DNA of 64,000 nt, from positions 810,222-874,221 of the forward strand of contig BCGQ01000005.1 of NCBI GenBank assembly GCA_001599355.1. The letters are read 5' to 3'. Positions 11,393 through 21,417 of the stretch are shown in pieces. The position numbers and the translations under genes are program-made. A model generated the notes under the pieces. It was not told where the DNA came from. It saw only the letters and a program-made list of their open reading frames with translations, and made no database searches. The stretch's first letter is position 1. Every line of letters begins with the position of its first letter. The stretch comes from Nakazawaea peltata (lineage: Eukaryota; Ascomycota; Pichiomycetes; Alaninales; Pachysolenaceae).

Positions 11393-13720
11393 TCACTGCT
11401 TCTCCTTCCCCTCAACAACAGGTTCAGCAGCTTGTGATACCGGTTTATGCATCTGAGGTTCATCCACCAAAATCTCCTTCAACTTCAGTTTCAGCATAGC
11501 CTTTGATTGGTCGATCAAAGTCATGGTCAACTTCATCATCGGACCTAACATTTGCATGGAATAAGCCAAGTATAATCCCAGCAAAACAATCAAGAGCAAA
11601 GTGAATAACAATGGGCTTCTTAATACAGCCATGAATTCATTCCAGCCCAATACCAATAACAAGAGATAGAAGTATCCTGGGATCGATGTTCTGGACAGTA
11701 CGATAGATCTCTTGGCATCAGTATAGATCAAATCGATCTGTTTCTTGAACTTAGTGATGATCGCTTGTTCTTGTTTGAATGTGAGTAAATGAGCGAACTC
11801 TTGAGGCTCGTCATCTTCGTCTTCATCGTAATCTATCTCCAATTGTATACTTGAATCAGGTAAGATTTCTACATTTCCCGAGGTCTTAGCTACGCTGAAG
11901 ATTGGAACTAAGCTCAATGTCTTCGTTCTAGCCAATGTGAAGTAATTATCAATTTCTAAAGTAGTTTCCCAGATCTTTGGCAATCCCTTGTCATCATATC
12001 TGAATTCTTCGTCGAATTTGTCTCTCAAGATATTTAATACATTGTCCTCTGTGACATAGTCGTGGATAATATGATAGAAACGAGTCCAACATTTGGCCAT
12101 GATTGTCTGATAAGCTTTGGAGTTCAGCTTTTGGTCGAGCTCCAAACCGAAATCATAAATTTCATCTCCAGTCTTATATTTACTAGTTAAATTCTCAACT
12201 AATTTCTCGAACAGATCCAAAATTTTATCCCAAGAATCTGTCGAAGGGTTAGTTAAATGATCTTGAACAGATTCTTTGAACGAAGAGTTGAATTTCTTCA
12301 AGATCCTAGAGATGATCGAGTCCAATTCCTTGTTCTTTTCCAAAGTGATGATATCATTCAACTTGGTATGTAAATCTCCCAACAGTTTCTCATTACTTAA
12401 AAGTTCAGTCTCGGTCTCATCGTCCTTGATAGAGAGGAAATTGGAATTCGAAGCAAAGAATTCCGATGCCGACTTGAGAGCTTCTTTCAATACTTGTACG
12501 AAAACAGCTCCCTTAATAACTCTCCCTTCAGCAAGAGTCTTTGAAAATGTCTCAACAGAACGCTGAGATAATACGGAGAGTGCATTCGAATGCAATTCTT
12601 TGATATCCAGGTCCACCTTTTGACAAAGAATCTTTCTTCTTTGAAGATAGACAGATTTTGAGTACCGGCTAGCACTAGAATCATATTCCAGTAATACTTG
12701 GGATCTCAATTCAGCAACTTCCTTACCCAAATCACCGAACTCATCTGCCTCATCAAATTGAGACTTTAATCCACCAAATTTAGACTCAAATAATTGGATA
12801 CACTCATTTGCAATCTCATCACATCTGAATCTAGCGACCAATATCTGTTGTGTAGGCAAATCTAAATCCTTATTTAACTCGATTTGTTCCCAGATTTGCT
12901 CAGCATAGAACGACCACCCATCAATTGGGACATTACGATGATATTTCTTCTGGAACAATTGATCAGGAACTAAGAACTCATCTCCCAACCCTTTAACTCC
13001 GTCCATGAACTCATTCAGTTGTAAAATCTTATGAGGCAAAGCCCAGAACTTCAAATCAAAGAAATCAAAGATCGACGAATCCTCAGTACCTGGAGGCATA
13101 CTCAATTGAGACCAAATTTTATTCAAATCTTCAGTCAAAGTCAGAGCCAAATTCTCCAAAGGAGTATTCCCAATATGATCTCTAATGACGAACAATAAAC
13201 ATGACTTTTGCTTGTTTTGGGCAAACAATGACAAATTGACCTCGAAAACAGTCTTCAATAAACCCATATTGGCACCTTGATACAAACCAACTTGGTGTTC
13301 CCAAATGTTCACTATCAATACTTCCGACGTAGAAAGAGCGAAAAGAGCCGACTTACGTTCAAAATCTTGATCCTCCCCTCTTTCACGACCATCGGTACCC
13401 TCGACGTCCATAACAAAGATATCTCCATTGACATTGCTCTCCATCAGCTTAGAATTGGCAATATTACCAGCATGAGCCAACCAAATACCCTTAGTCGTCT
13501 GCTGTCTTTGAACCTCATTCATGACATCGAACTGTGTACCAAACAAATGGTTCAACAACGTCGATTTTCCCGTCGATTGTGATCCAAATACCGACACTAT
13601 ATGGTAGTTCAACCCCGAATCATTCTCGGCGCCATAGTACTTAGAGAGGTATGGTAACAAGTCTTTATTGAACTGTTTGTTCTCGTCTATCACCTGGATA
13701 GAGCCATTGTCCACGTTCAT
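11393..13720 (-). CDS. SEY1: ER-fusion dynamin-like GTPase Sey1
   Basis: A 775-residue atlastin/RHD3-family GTPase that drives homotypic fusion of ER tubules. The N-terminal GTPase has the P-loop 'GSQSTGKST' at residues 46-54, switch/G3 'DVEGTDGRERGED' near 105 and the 'RD' G4 motif in 'FVIRDH'. A long helical-bundle middle follows, then two closely spaced hydrophobic segments at about residues 680-735 that form a hairpin in the ER membrane, and a cytosolic tail with amphipathic helix character. Length matches the baker's yeast protein (776). It diverges from GET4, another ER-membrane gene, across 322 bp. Confidence 0.96.
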   Translation of the reverse strand: MNVDNGSIQVIDENKQFNKDLLPYLSKYYGAENDSGLNYHIVSVFGSQSTGKSTLLNHLFGTQFDVMNEVQRQQTTKGIWLAHAGNIANSKLMESNVNGDIFVMDVEGTDGRERGEDQDFERKSALFALSTSEVLIVNIWEHQVGLYQGANMGLLKTVFEVNLSLFAQNKQKSCLLFVIRDHIGNTPLENLALTLTEDLNKIWSQLSMPPGTEDSSIFDFFDLKFWALPHKILQLNEFMDGVKGLGDEFLVPDQLFQKKYHRNVPIDGWSFYAEQIWEQIELNKDLDLPTQQILVARFRCDEIANECIQLFESKFGGLKSQFDEADEFGDLGKEVAELRSQVLLEYDSSASRYSKSVYLQRRKILCQKVDLDIKELHSNALSVLSQRSVETFSKTLAEGRVIKGAVFVQVLKEALKSASEFFASNSNFLSIKDDETETELLSNEKLLGDLHTKLNDIITLEKNKELDSIISRILKKFNSSFKESVQDHLTNPSTDSWDKILDLFEKLVENLTSKYKTGDEIYDFGLELDQKLNSKAYQTIMAKCWTRFYHIIHDYVTEDNVLNILRDKFDEEFRYDDKGLPKIWETTLEIDNYFTLARTKTLSLVPIFSVAKTSGNVEILPDSSIQLEIDYDEDEDDEPQEFAHLLTFKQEQAIITKFKKQIDLIYTDAKRSIVLSRTSIPGYFYLLLLVLGWNEFMAVLRSPLLFTLLLIVLLGLYLAYSMQMLGPMMKLTMTLIDQSKAMLKLKLKEILVDEPQMHKPVSQAAEPVVEGKEKQ

Positions 13721-14042
13721 ACTGCGATTATGTGGGATTCAGGAACTTTTGGTGAGTTGTTGTGACTTGTTTAGTCCTGGTTATCTTCAGCTCCAAGTCT
13801 TGTAAAAGTCGTGTTTAGCGCCGATGGGTGGTGTTTTGTCTGATGATTTGCGTGAAGTGCACGACTTTTCTAAAACGGGAGAACTGGGGCTGCGTGAGAA
13901 CTGCGCGCACTGCGTGGAGAGCTGGTGGAGAGCAGGCGGAGAGTAGGCGGGAGCTGGACGGGAGGTGGAGTGAGCTACTACAGAATATTTAACAATACAT
14001 CCAACTAGGGGCGGTCTATTTAGTGAAAAGTAACCATCCAGG
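13721..14042. promoter_or_regulatory. Divergent SEY1/GET4 promoter
   Basis: A 322-bp head-to-head spacer. It holds a purine-rich segment near 13910-13975 with repeated GGAGAG/GGCGG words, and the word GGGGCGGTC at 14007-14015, about 30 bp before the GET4 ATG. The same nine bases recur at 17460-17468 between WDR70 and RPS28. No known factor is assigned. Confidence 0.4.
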
Positions 14043-14972
14043 ATGAGTAGTGCCCCAAACGCTAAATTACAACGGACGTTGAACAGATTCAATGCAAAGA
14101 TCGCTGATGGATCTTACTACGAAGCATTATTAACTTTACAGACCATCGTCAACCGTTACATTCCAAGCAAGAACTATAGTGATGCTATAGATTTGTTGTA
14201 CCATGCATCGTTCACCTTATTGGAACATAAGCAGATCTCGTCGGTATATGATACGATATTGAAAATCCTTGAGATCTTCCGTTTACAAGATCCGGATCAA
14301 GCCGAGTTCAAGTCTTCACAATTACCTAAATTGATTCAATTGTTACACAAATTCCCTCATGACGATCCAAGTTTGAAGCTGTTGTCCAAAGAGGTCATTG
14401 GATATTCTATTGAGAAAGGTCAATATAAGTTAGGAGAACCTCAATTGCATCTGTTGTTTGCTGAAAAGTTCTTACTGAATGGAACTCCGGAGAGTTTGCA
14501 ATTGGCCGAGACTTTCTTGGTCTTGAGTGGTACTACCCAGTCATTGGACTCTTACGTCTCACTTTTGGTTCAATTGTACGAGGCAAACACATCTCAAAAC
14601 CCTGCTTCTTTGGTAGGAAGATTAGTTATCAATTATTTGTACGTAGAGAATATCAAATTTGCTGAAGAGGGGTTCTACAAGTTTGTTTCATTGGCTAACT
14701 TATCCAACAAAGAAGACTACAAGGAGATTTTCGTATTTGATGATCTGAACAGAGTATTGAATTTCTTTCAATTATTACTTCAAATGATCAGAAGATCCAA
14801 CGAGGAGATCGTCCCTGCATACAGAGCATTGATTAATAGATACAAAGATGATTTGACCCAATTGAACTTGATTTCTCAAATTGATTTCATCGGATCTACT
14901 TACTTCAACGTCAGTGTCGTTCAAAAACAAAATAACATGATGCTGAACTTATTAAGCGGGCTCATGGGATAG
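14043..14972 (+). CDS. GET4: GET pathway component Get4
   Basis: A 309-residue all-helical protein, nearly the same length as baker's yeast Get4 (312). It begins 'MSSAPNAKLQRTLNRFNAKIADGSYYEALLTLQTIVNRY', the conserved opening of the TPR-like solenoid that binds Get5 and Get3. Get4-Get5 hands tail-anchored proteins from Sgt2 to the Get3 ATPase for insertion in the ER. No motif is missing that I can see. It is tail-to-tail with DDP1. Confidence 0.93.
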   Translation: MSSAPNAKLQRTLNRFNAKIADGSYYEALLTLQTIVNRYIPSKNYSDAIDLLYHASFTLLEHKQISSVYDTILKILEIFRLQDPDQAEFKSSQLPKLIQLLHKFPHDDPSLKLLSKEVIGYSIEKGQYKLGEPQLHLLFAEKFLLNGTPESLQLAETFLVLSGTTQSLDSYVSLLVQLYEANTSQNPASLVGRLVINYLYVENIKFAEEGFYKFVSLANLSNKEDYKEIFVFDDLNRVLNFFQLLLQMIRRSNEEIVPAYRALINRYKDDLTQLNLISQIDFIGSTYFNVSVVQKQNNMMLNLLSGLMG

Positions 14973-15046
14973 AAATAGTACATAAATTAATAAAACAACA
15001 TCGCTTATCTTTTTAGATTTTGGGAAATATATAGCTGATACAAATA

Positions 15047-15634
15047 TTAATACTCATCCGACTGAACATCATGATCAATAGTGGTCCCCTCATGCCCGAA
15101 TTCAGGATGACGAATATCTTTTTGGATAGAACTGAGTCCAAGAGCTTCCAATAATTCAGGTCTCTTGGATTTCAATAATTCATGCTTAGCTTCGGAATAA
15201 GTACACCATCTTCTGTCTCTTTTCTTCAGCTCTGGCCAATCGGTGCTCAATTCCTCCACTACCATCTCATACAAATGAAATTCCGACCTTGGAATCACCT
15301 CATTCTCAATAGTAAGATCGACCTGCGATCCCTTCCCTTTGAACCGATGATCCTCCATCACATCCAACTTCTTCACAATCTTCCCAATGGCACCCAGCTC
15401 TTCCCATGTTTCACGCTGCGCCAGTTTCGAAAAATCATCAGCTTCATCGGTCTCTACCCCTCCTTTTGGAATGACCCACTTATTCTTATGCTTAGATGAG
15501 CTGATCATGATCACTTTAGTCTTCTCCTCATTTAAAGCCACGCACCCAGCGACAATTCGCGCTCCACTCGTTTCAGAATACACCTGATTCAGTCGCCCCT
15601 CTCTTGCCGCCTTGGTCTTTACAAATTCGCTCAT
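15047..15634 (-). CDS. DDP1: Diphosphoinositol/diadenosine polyphosphate phosphohydrolase (Nudix)
   Basis: From the ATG at 15634 the product is 195 residues, close to yeast Ddp1 (188), and its start aligns with the family ('AREGRLNQVYSETSGARIVAGC'). The Nudix box runs 'GGVETDEADDFSKLAQRETWEELGA', with the REXXEE metal-binding core and the Ddp1-type one-residue-longer spacing. Such enzymes hydrolyse diadenosine polyphosphates, inositol pyrophosphates and polyphosphate. The frame stays open another 53 codons to an ATG at 15793, which would add a basic N-terminal extension and leave only 46 bp to the divergent WDR70 ATG. I prefer the shorter start on family length. Confidence 0.88.
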   Translation of the reverse strand: MSEFVKTKAAREGRLNQVYSETSGARIVAGCVALNEEKTKVIMISSSKHKNKWVIPKGGVETDEADDFSKLAQRETWEELGAIGKIVKKLDVMEDHRFKGKGSQVDLTIENEVIPRSEFHLYEMVVEELSTDWPELKKRDRRWCTYSEAKHELLKSKRPELLEALGLSSIQKDIRHPEFGHEGTTIDHDVQSDEY

Positions 15635-15839
15635 CAATCGCTTCCCACTGATGCCCCTCGCTATCACTCCAGCCTTCATCAGGCCCCTCATGTCATGACT
15701 CTGCTCCTGCCCCACGCCCCCTACAGTTTTCCCAAGCTTGATTTGGGGGCTGCCGGAAATTACCTTTTTAGTATTTTGATATTTCATAAACAACCTTTCA
15801 ATTATCTATCTGATTATTGATGAGATTGAAGTAAAGGTC

Positions 15840-17294
15840 ATGGCGGAGTCATTTGGAGGAGCTAGAAGCTCCGGAAAGATCTCAGATGACGTCATTCAGC
15901 TGAGGTATGATGATTATCGACGCAAAGATTACATTGAGCACCTTCAAATGAGACTGTTACAGGCTCATGAGTCCGACTCTGACTCCGATGAGGGTAGTGA
16001 CTCCGATGAGAGTGATGATGACGAGAGTGATGATGATGAATACGCCGAGTTTCCCATTACTCATCAATTTGAGATCCCTTCTGGTGACAAAAAAGTCACT
16101 TCTGTGGCGGTCAACCGTAATGCTACGGATTTCCTTGTGGGATCTCAAGATTCCCTCTTAAAATTCTATGGGTATAACAGGTTGCAATTGAATAGATGTG
16201 GAAGTTACTTTGAAACTCATCCATTTCTCGAGGAGGTGACAATATCAGAGTATGGGAGTACTAAGGAAGCTGGAAATTACCTGATTAGAAGAATTGTTAA
16301 CGACAAGGCTACCGATAACTTTTTAGTTGTTCCGGCTTATTCTACTTTTAAGATTCTTAGCTCAAATGGGGAGGATATATGGCAATCTAAGAGGGGAGAT
16401 GTCTTCATTCAAGATTATAATTTGACCAATGGTCATGTAAATGATATACAGGATGGTATTATAGACTCCAATGAAGTCTTGACTTGCTCTAAAGATGCCA
16501 CGATTAGAAAATGGGATATTGTTAAAGAGAAGCAAGAGAGCGTGGCATTCTTCCGTGATTTGAGAAGAAAGAGAGGTTCTCTAGATAATATTCTGAGTGT
16601 CGGATTGAACAGCCAGAGTGTTATAGTTTCAGATTCGACAGGAAACCTCATCATCCTCGATAAGAAGACCATGAACCCTAACAGACCTGTCAGTATCTTA
16701 TCAGAATCTGATCCTGTTATCTCATTGCAAGTCAATGAATTTAATAAGAACCAAGTAGTCACCAGAACTGAAGGAGGAGAAGTCAAAATATATGATTTGA
16801 GAAACTTTGAGTCCGCAGTACAATCCAGACAAGGTTTCTATCATGATAACGAGTACCAGAATTTACAAATATCTAATAATGGATCATTTATTATTGGAGC
16901 TTCGGCCAATCAGATTCATCTCATGGATATCAACAGTCTAACCACCAAGTATTCATTGAATTTCAAAGAGGAAACAACCTGTTTGAAATGGTGTTATCAA
17001 ACTAATCAGATCTTAGTCGGTGACACTAAGGGTAAGATTACTACATTGTTTAGTGCGAAAGATGATGTGTCTAACAAAGGTATCAAATTGATGTTTTCAA
17101 AACCTGCTGGGAAGAGAATCAATGAAGATGCTCTGTCTGAAGATTATGGTCCTGGAGAGATCATGAATTCGGAAGATTTGTCTCAAAGATTACTGCAACA
17201 GAAGGATAAGAAGAAACAGCGTGTACAACAACCGGTTGCTCTGAAGAAGGAGATCACGATTTTCTCGAAAAAGGATGTACATGCTGATGAGTAA
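15840..17294 (+). CDS. WD40 protein, WDR70/gastrulation-defective homologue
   Basis: A 484-residue protein. Residues about 43-67 form an acidic Asp/Ser run. After it come degenerate WD repeats with the WDR70-specific order: a 'GEDIWQSKRGDVFIQDYNLTNGH' segment, then 'CSKDATIRKWDI', where animal WDR70 has 'GDQYIVDMANTKGH' and 'CSNDATVRTWEV'. A basic C-terminal tail follows. WDR70 is nuclear; in fission yeast and human it supports histone H2B ubiquitination and resection at DNA breaks with CRL4. I do not know of an orthologue in baker's yeast. The function here is inferred from the family only. Confidence 0.7.
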   Translation: MAESFGGARSSGKISDDVIQLRYDDYRRKDYIEHLQMRLLQAHESDSDSDEGSDSDESDDDESDDDEYAEFPITHQFEIPSGDKKVTSVAVNRNATDFLVGSQDSLLKFYGYNRLQLNRCGSYFETHPFLEEVTISEYGSTKEAGNYLIRRIVNDKATDNFLVVPAYSTFKILSSNGEDIWQSKRGDVFIQDYNLTNGHVNDIQDGIIDSNEVLTCSKDATIRKWDIVKEKQESVAFFRDLRRKRGSLDNILSVGLNSQSVIVSDSTGNLIILDKKTMNPNRPVSILSESDPVISLQVNEFNKNQVVTRTEGGEVKIYDLRNFESAVQSRQGFYHDNEYQNLQISNNGSFIIGASANQIHLMDINSLTTKYSLNFKEETTCLKWCYQTNQILVGDTKGKITTLFSAKDDVSNKGIKLMFSKPAGKRINEDALSEDYGPGEIMNSEDLSQRLLQQKDKKKQRVQQPVALKKEITIFSKKDVHADE

Positions 17295-17812
17295 TTATAG
17301 AGAAAGGAATTAGGTAAACTAGTGTAATATACTGATTAATGAATCAAGTTTCTGTAGCCGTTTATATGACAGATCACGTGACCAAAATCTCAAGTTCACT
17401 ATTAAAGAAATTGCGAAATTTCCTTATTGGGAATGGGTGTGACTGCCTTTTTCAAACAGGGGCGGTCATTGGTGATAAAAAATCATGACACCAGATGGCA
17501 GCATTGATCAAGAGATAAAGAGAAGAGGTACAAATCTACAAGAAACGCAATGACAGGAAAGGTCAGGACTATGGAGAATCACGAGAGCTACCTAAAAAGC
17601 TTCATTTATCTCAAATCCAATTCCAAACAGTCACCACACTGGGGGGAACTTACAATTCATGGCCCTTCTTACACCATGATTCAAATGATAAATATCAAAA
17701 GACCAAATTAATATATTTTTGTGCGATTGAAAATTCGTTTTCGATAATAAATCTATTTCATTAATGTAGTTTTAATAATGGTGTATATGTAGCAACAATA
17801 CTCCAAAAAGAC
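17295..17812. other. Tail-to-tail spacer of WDR70 and RPS28
   Basis: About 520 bases of AT-rich DNA between converging genes, with no open frame of note. It contains the word GGGGCGGTC (17460-17468) shared with the GET4 promoter. The last 100 bases are presumably RPS28 3' UTR. Confidence 0.45.
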
Positions 17813-18286
17813 TTATCTCAAACGACGAGCTTCTCTCTCGGACTCCATCAAACACAAGATGTCGTTTTCTCTGACTGGACCCTTGACGTTTCTGACAATG
17901 GTTCTGGAAGAGTCGTCAATGAATTCAACTCTGACTTGGGTGACACCACCACGAGAACCGGTTCTACCTAAGACCTTGATAACTTTAGCAAGAGTAACTG
18001 GAGTTTTGGTATCCTGAATTTAGTTAGTATAACTTGTTTGGTGTGAGACTAAAACGATATTGATCCAAATGAGAAGTGAGCAAACGGTGTGATGTTAACA
18101 GAATTATCCATGCTTGTACCTTGGGCCGTTCAAAACCCTTCAACTTCTTCCCTCTATTCTTCCACTCCTAGGGTACATGCCACACATGCCACACATATTG
18201 AAATACCACATCAACATTCATCTCTATACGCCCATACTGCCATCTTCTCGTTGAATCAACTCGTCTACATCATCTTAACATACCAT
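17813..18286 (-). CDS. RPS28: 40S ribosomal protein S28 (eS28), spliced
   Basis: Exon 1 is only the ATG at 18286-18284; exon 2 is 18013-17813. The 270-nt intron (18283-18014) begins GTATGT, has a perfect TACTAAC branch point at 18029-18023 and ends TTCAG. The spliced product is 67 residues, the exact family length, starting [20 protein letters not shown] and ending '[10 protein letters not shown]'. eS28 sits at the mRNA exit of the small subunit. The coding exon matches baker's yeast Rps28 almost residue for residue. It is divergent from GLN4 across about 720 bp. Confidence 0.96.
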
Positions 18287-19008
18287 TTTGATTTGTTTTG
18301 TATATGCTTAATATTAAACTGTTCAAAAAGTGAAAATATATGAACAAAATTTTTTTTATAAAACGAAAAGTGAAAATGGAAATGAAAATGAAAAAATTTT
18401 TTCCTTGAGTGAAGAGAAAAATTTGGAGAAAAATTTGCGTGAGGTCGTTTGAAAGAGACGAAAAGCCGGATCGGGAAGGTAGCAGAGGAAAAGCTGTGAG
18501 CGCAGAGGAAGGCTAAGAGATAAGGGGAAAAGCAGGAAAATGATTTTTTGAGATTTTCACACTCTTCAATTCTCTCTACTTGATCTTAACTGTTTGTTTT
18601 ACTGTTCGTCTCTTACTATGTGCTCATCATTTACAATTTCTTAATTAAACACAGATCCTCTGCTCTTCTCGTCCCCTACACAATACACACGATATACTCT
18701 CTCTCCTCCACTCTTTTCTTCTAGGATTTTTCACCCACATCACCATTACATCTTCATATATCCTACACCTCAACATCAACTTAATCACCTCCCTGTTATC
18801 ACTATCCCCCTCCTATCACTGTCCCCCTCCCTTCTCCACCCTCCCCTCCCCATCGCCCCTATCTACTATTGACACGTAAACTTACCCTCCGTCCAATGAC
18901 AGTCACAAAATTTTTCCCTATTGCTCATGCGCAGAGGAGTCACTTCCCTTCTATAAATTCGAATCCAACGGCTCATCAACCATCAACCGCCAATACCAAT
19001 TGCCAAAT
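18287..19008. promoter_or_regulatory. Divergent RPS28/GLN4 promoter region
   Basis: About 720 bases without a gene. Next to RPS28 there are A-rich tracts (18345-18440). A C/T-rich tract at about 18660-18860 leads into GLN4. The 14-mer TATTGACACGTAAA at 18867-18880 recurs exactly at 30607-30620 upstream of RPS30, in the same orientation. Confidence 0.45.
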
Positions 19009-21417
19009 ATGTCAGGTACTGATGAAGAATTATCGTTGCTCTTCTCCCGAATCGGGTTCGAGGACAACAAAATCAAAGAAATTTTGAAAAACAAGAAAGT
19101 ATCCACCTCATTGAAGGAGATTGTCCAAGAAACCAACCAGGAAGCGCTGTTAGACAAGTCAAAGACTGCCTTATTGCACAACTTGGCTTCCTTAGCTAAG
19201 GGTGAGACTGTTGCTAACAGAGATTTAATCTCTAAGGCCATTGTAGACGGCAGATTGAAGACCAATTTACAAGTTTCTGAGGCTTATAAGTATGTCAAAT
19301 CAGCCGGCGCTAACGCCACAAATGAAGGTTTGGATGAGAACGCCGGTGTAGGAATCGAAGTCACTGCTGAACAAGTCAAAGAAGAGGTCGCCAAATATTT
19401 CGAATCCAATAAAGAATCTATCTGTGAACAGAGATATAAGGCTGTTCCTCTGATAATGGGAGAGATCAAGAAATTGGAATCTTTAAAATGGGCCGAGCCA
19501 AAGTTATTCAAGCCAATCATTGATGAGCAAGTTTTACTGATATTGGGTCCTAAAGATGAAAGAGATTTGGTCAAGGAGAAGAAGAAAACCAAGGCTGCTT
19601 CTAACGATAAATCAGCTAAGAAGACTACTACTTCAGGTGAGGTCAAACAGAGATCGATGTTCTCTGAAGGTTTCCTTGGAGATTTACACAAGCCAGGTGA
19701 AAACCCTCAACTGTATCCAGAGTTGATGGAAGAGCATTTGAAATTCACCAAGGGCAAAGTCTTCACTAGATTCCCACCTGAACCTAATGGATATTTGCAT
19801 ATCGGTCACTCCAAGGCCATCACAGTCAACTTTGGTTACCTGAAATACCATGGAGGAAACTGTTACTTGCGTTTCGATGACACCAACCCTGAAGCCGAGG
19901 AAGAAGTTTACTTCCAATCGATTAAAGATATCATCAGTTGGTTAGGATTCGAGCCATGGAAGATCACTTATTCTTCCGATTACTTTGATCAATTGTATGA
20001 GTTGGCTGAAAAATTGATCTCCATCGACAAGCTGTATGTTTGTCACTGTACAGCTGAACAAGTCAAACAACAAAGAGGTTTGAAAGAAGATGGTTCTTTG
20101 GGTGGTGAGAGATTTGCATGTGAGCATCGTGATAGAGATATTCAAGAGAGTTTGAAAGAATTCAGAAGAATGAAACTGGGAGAGTACGAAGTTGGTAAGG
20201 CCACCTTAAGAATGAAACAAGACTTGACTTCTCCATCTCCTCAAATGTGGGATCTTGTCGCTTATAGAGTTTTGAATGCCACACATGCTAGAACTGGTGA
20301 CAAATGGAAGATCTATCCAACTTATGATTTCACTCACTGTTTGGTCGATAGTTTTGAGAATATCTCTCATTCTTTGTGTACCACCGAGTTCTACTTGTCC
20401 AGAGAGAGTTATGAGTGGTTGTGTGACCTGTTACATGTCTACAGACCAGCACAAAGAGAATACGGTAGATTGAATATCACCGGTACTATTATGTCTAAGA
20501 GAAAGATTGCCAAATTAGTCAACGAGGGAATTGTTAGAGGATGGGATGATCCAAGATTATACACTTTAGAGGCTATTAGAAGAAGAGGTGTCCCACCAGG
20601 AGCTATCTTGTCATTCATCAACACTTTGGGTGTCACCACTGCTACTACTAACATCCAGGCTGTCAGATTAGACTCTGCTGTTAGAGCCTACTTAGATACC
20701 ACTACACCAAGATTAATGATGGTTCTCGATCCAATCCCAGTTATCATTGACAATTTACCTGAAGATTACGAAGAAATGGTCACTATTCCATACAAACCAG
20801 GATCTCCAGAGTTTGGTGAGAGACAGGTCCCATTCTCAAAGAAGATTTACATCGACAGATCAGATTACAGGGATGAAGTGGACAAAGAATACTTCAGATT
20901 GGCTCCAGGTCAATCAGTTGGCTTAGTTAAAGTTGGCTGTAACTTAAGTGTAAAATCTGTAGAGAGAGACAGTGAAGGAAAGGTAACATTGATTCATGGT
21001 CATTACGACAACGATATCAAGTTTGTCAAGCCAAAGACCTACATTCAATGGGTTCCAGAGAGTAAGAACTACACCCCAGTGAAGATCAGTGAGGTAAGAA
21101 TTCATAATCCATTGTTCTTGAGTGAGAATCCATCTGCTCATCCAGAAGGATACTTGAAGGATATCAATCCAGACAGTGAGGAAGTCATTAAGGGAGCTTT
21201 AGTTGAGAGTCTGTTCCATGAAATCAAGGCCAAGTCTCCAATGAATGTTCCTACTGTCAATGAGGAATTCAATATCAAAGAGAAGGAAGGTGCCGTTGAA
21301 AGTTGCAGATTCCAGGCCATGAGATGTGCTTACTTCTGTGTGGATAAAGATTCTACCGAAGACTCATTGATTTTGAATAGAATTGTTACATTGAAGGAGG
21401 ACTCTTCCAAGAAATAA
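19009..21417 (+). CDS. GLN4: Glutaminyl-tRNA synthetase, cytosolic
   Basis: An 802-residue class I synthetase charging tRNA-Gln. The ATG is at 19009; the three codons before it are in frame but lack an ATG. The N-terminal ~200 residues are the yeast-type tRNA-binding appendix. The catalytic HIGH is at residues 264-267 ('PEPNGYLHIGHSKA') and the KMSKS loop is 'MSKRK' at about 495-499. The C-terminal anticodon-binding barrels follow. It is highly conserved, so it tests the code well: CTG codons at 19711, 19840, 20032 and 20428 fall where yeast or human enzymes have Ala ('NPQAYPEL', 'FGYAKY', 'KAYVCHC', human 'WLCNAL'). Confidence 0.97.
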   Translation: MSGTDEELSLLFSRIGFEDNKIKEILKNKKVSTSLKEIVQETNQEALLDKSKTALLHNLASLAKGETVANRDLISKAIVDGRLKTNLQVSEAYKYVKSAGANATNEGLDENAGVGIEVTAEQVKEEVAKYFESNKESICEQRYKAVPLIMGEIKKLESLKWAEPKLFKPIIDEQVLLILGPKDERDLVKEKKKTKAASNDKSAKKTTTSGEVKQRSMFSEGFLGDLHKPGENPQLYPELMEEHLKFTKGKVFTRFPPEPNGYLHIGHSKAITVNFGYLKYHGGNCYLRFDDTNPEAEEEVYFQSIKDIISWLGFEPWKITYSSDYFDQLYELAEKLISIDKLYVCHCTAEQVKQQRGLKEDGSLGGERFACEHRDRDIQESLKEFRRMKLGEYEVGKATLRMKQDLTSPSPQMWDLVAYRVLNATHARTGDKWKIYPTYDFTHCLVDSFENISHSLCTTEFYLSRESYEWLCDLLHVYRPAQREYGRLNITGTIMSKRKIAKLVNEGIVRGWDDPRLYTLEAIRRRGVPPGAILSFINTLGVTTATTNIQAVRLDSAVRAYLDTTTPRLMMVLDPIPVIIDNLPEDYEEMVTIPYKPGSPEFGERQVPFSKKIYIDRSDYRDEVDKEYFRLAPGQSVGLVKVGCNLSVKSVERDSEGKVTLIHGHYDNDIKFVKPKTYIQWVPESKNYTPVKISEVRIHNPLFLSENPSAHPEGYLKDINPDSEEVIKGALVESLFHEIKAKSPMNVPTVNEEFNIKEKEGAVESCRFQAMRCAYFCVDKDSTEDSLILNRIVTLKEDSSKK

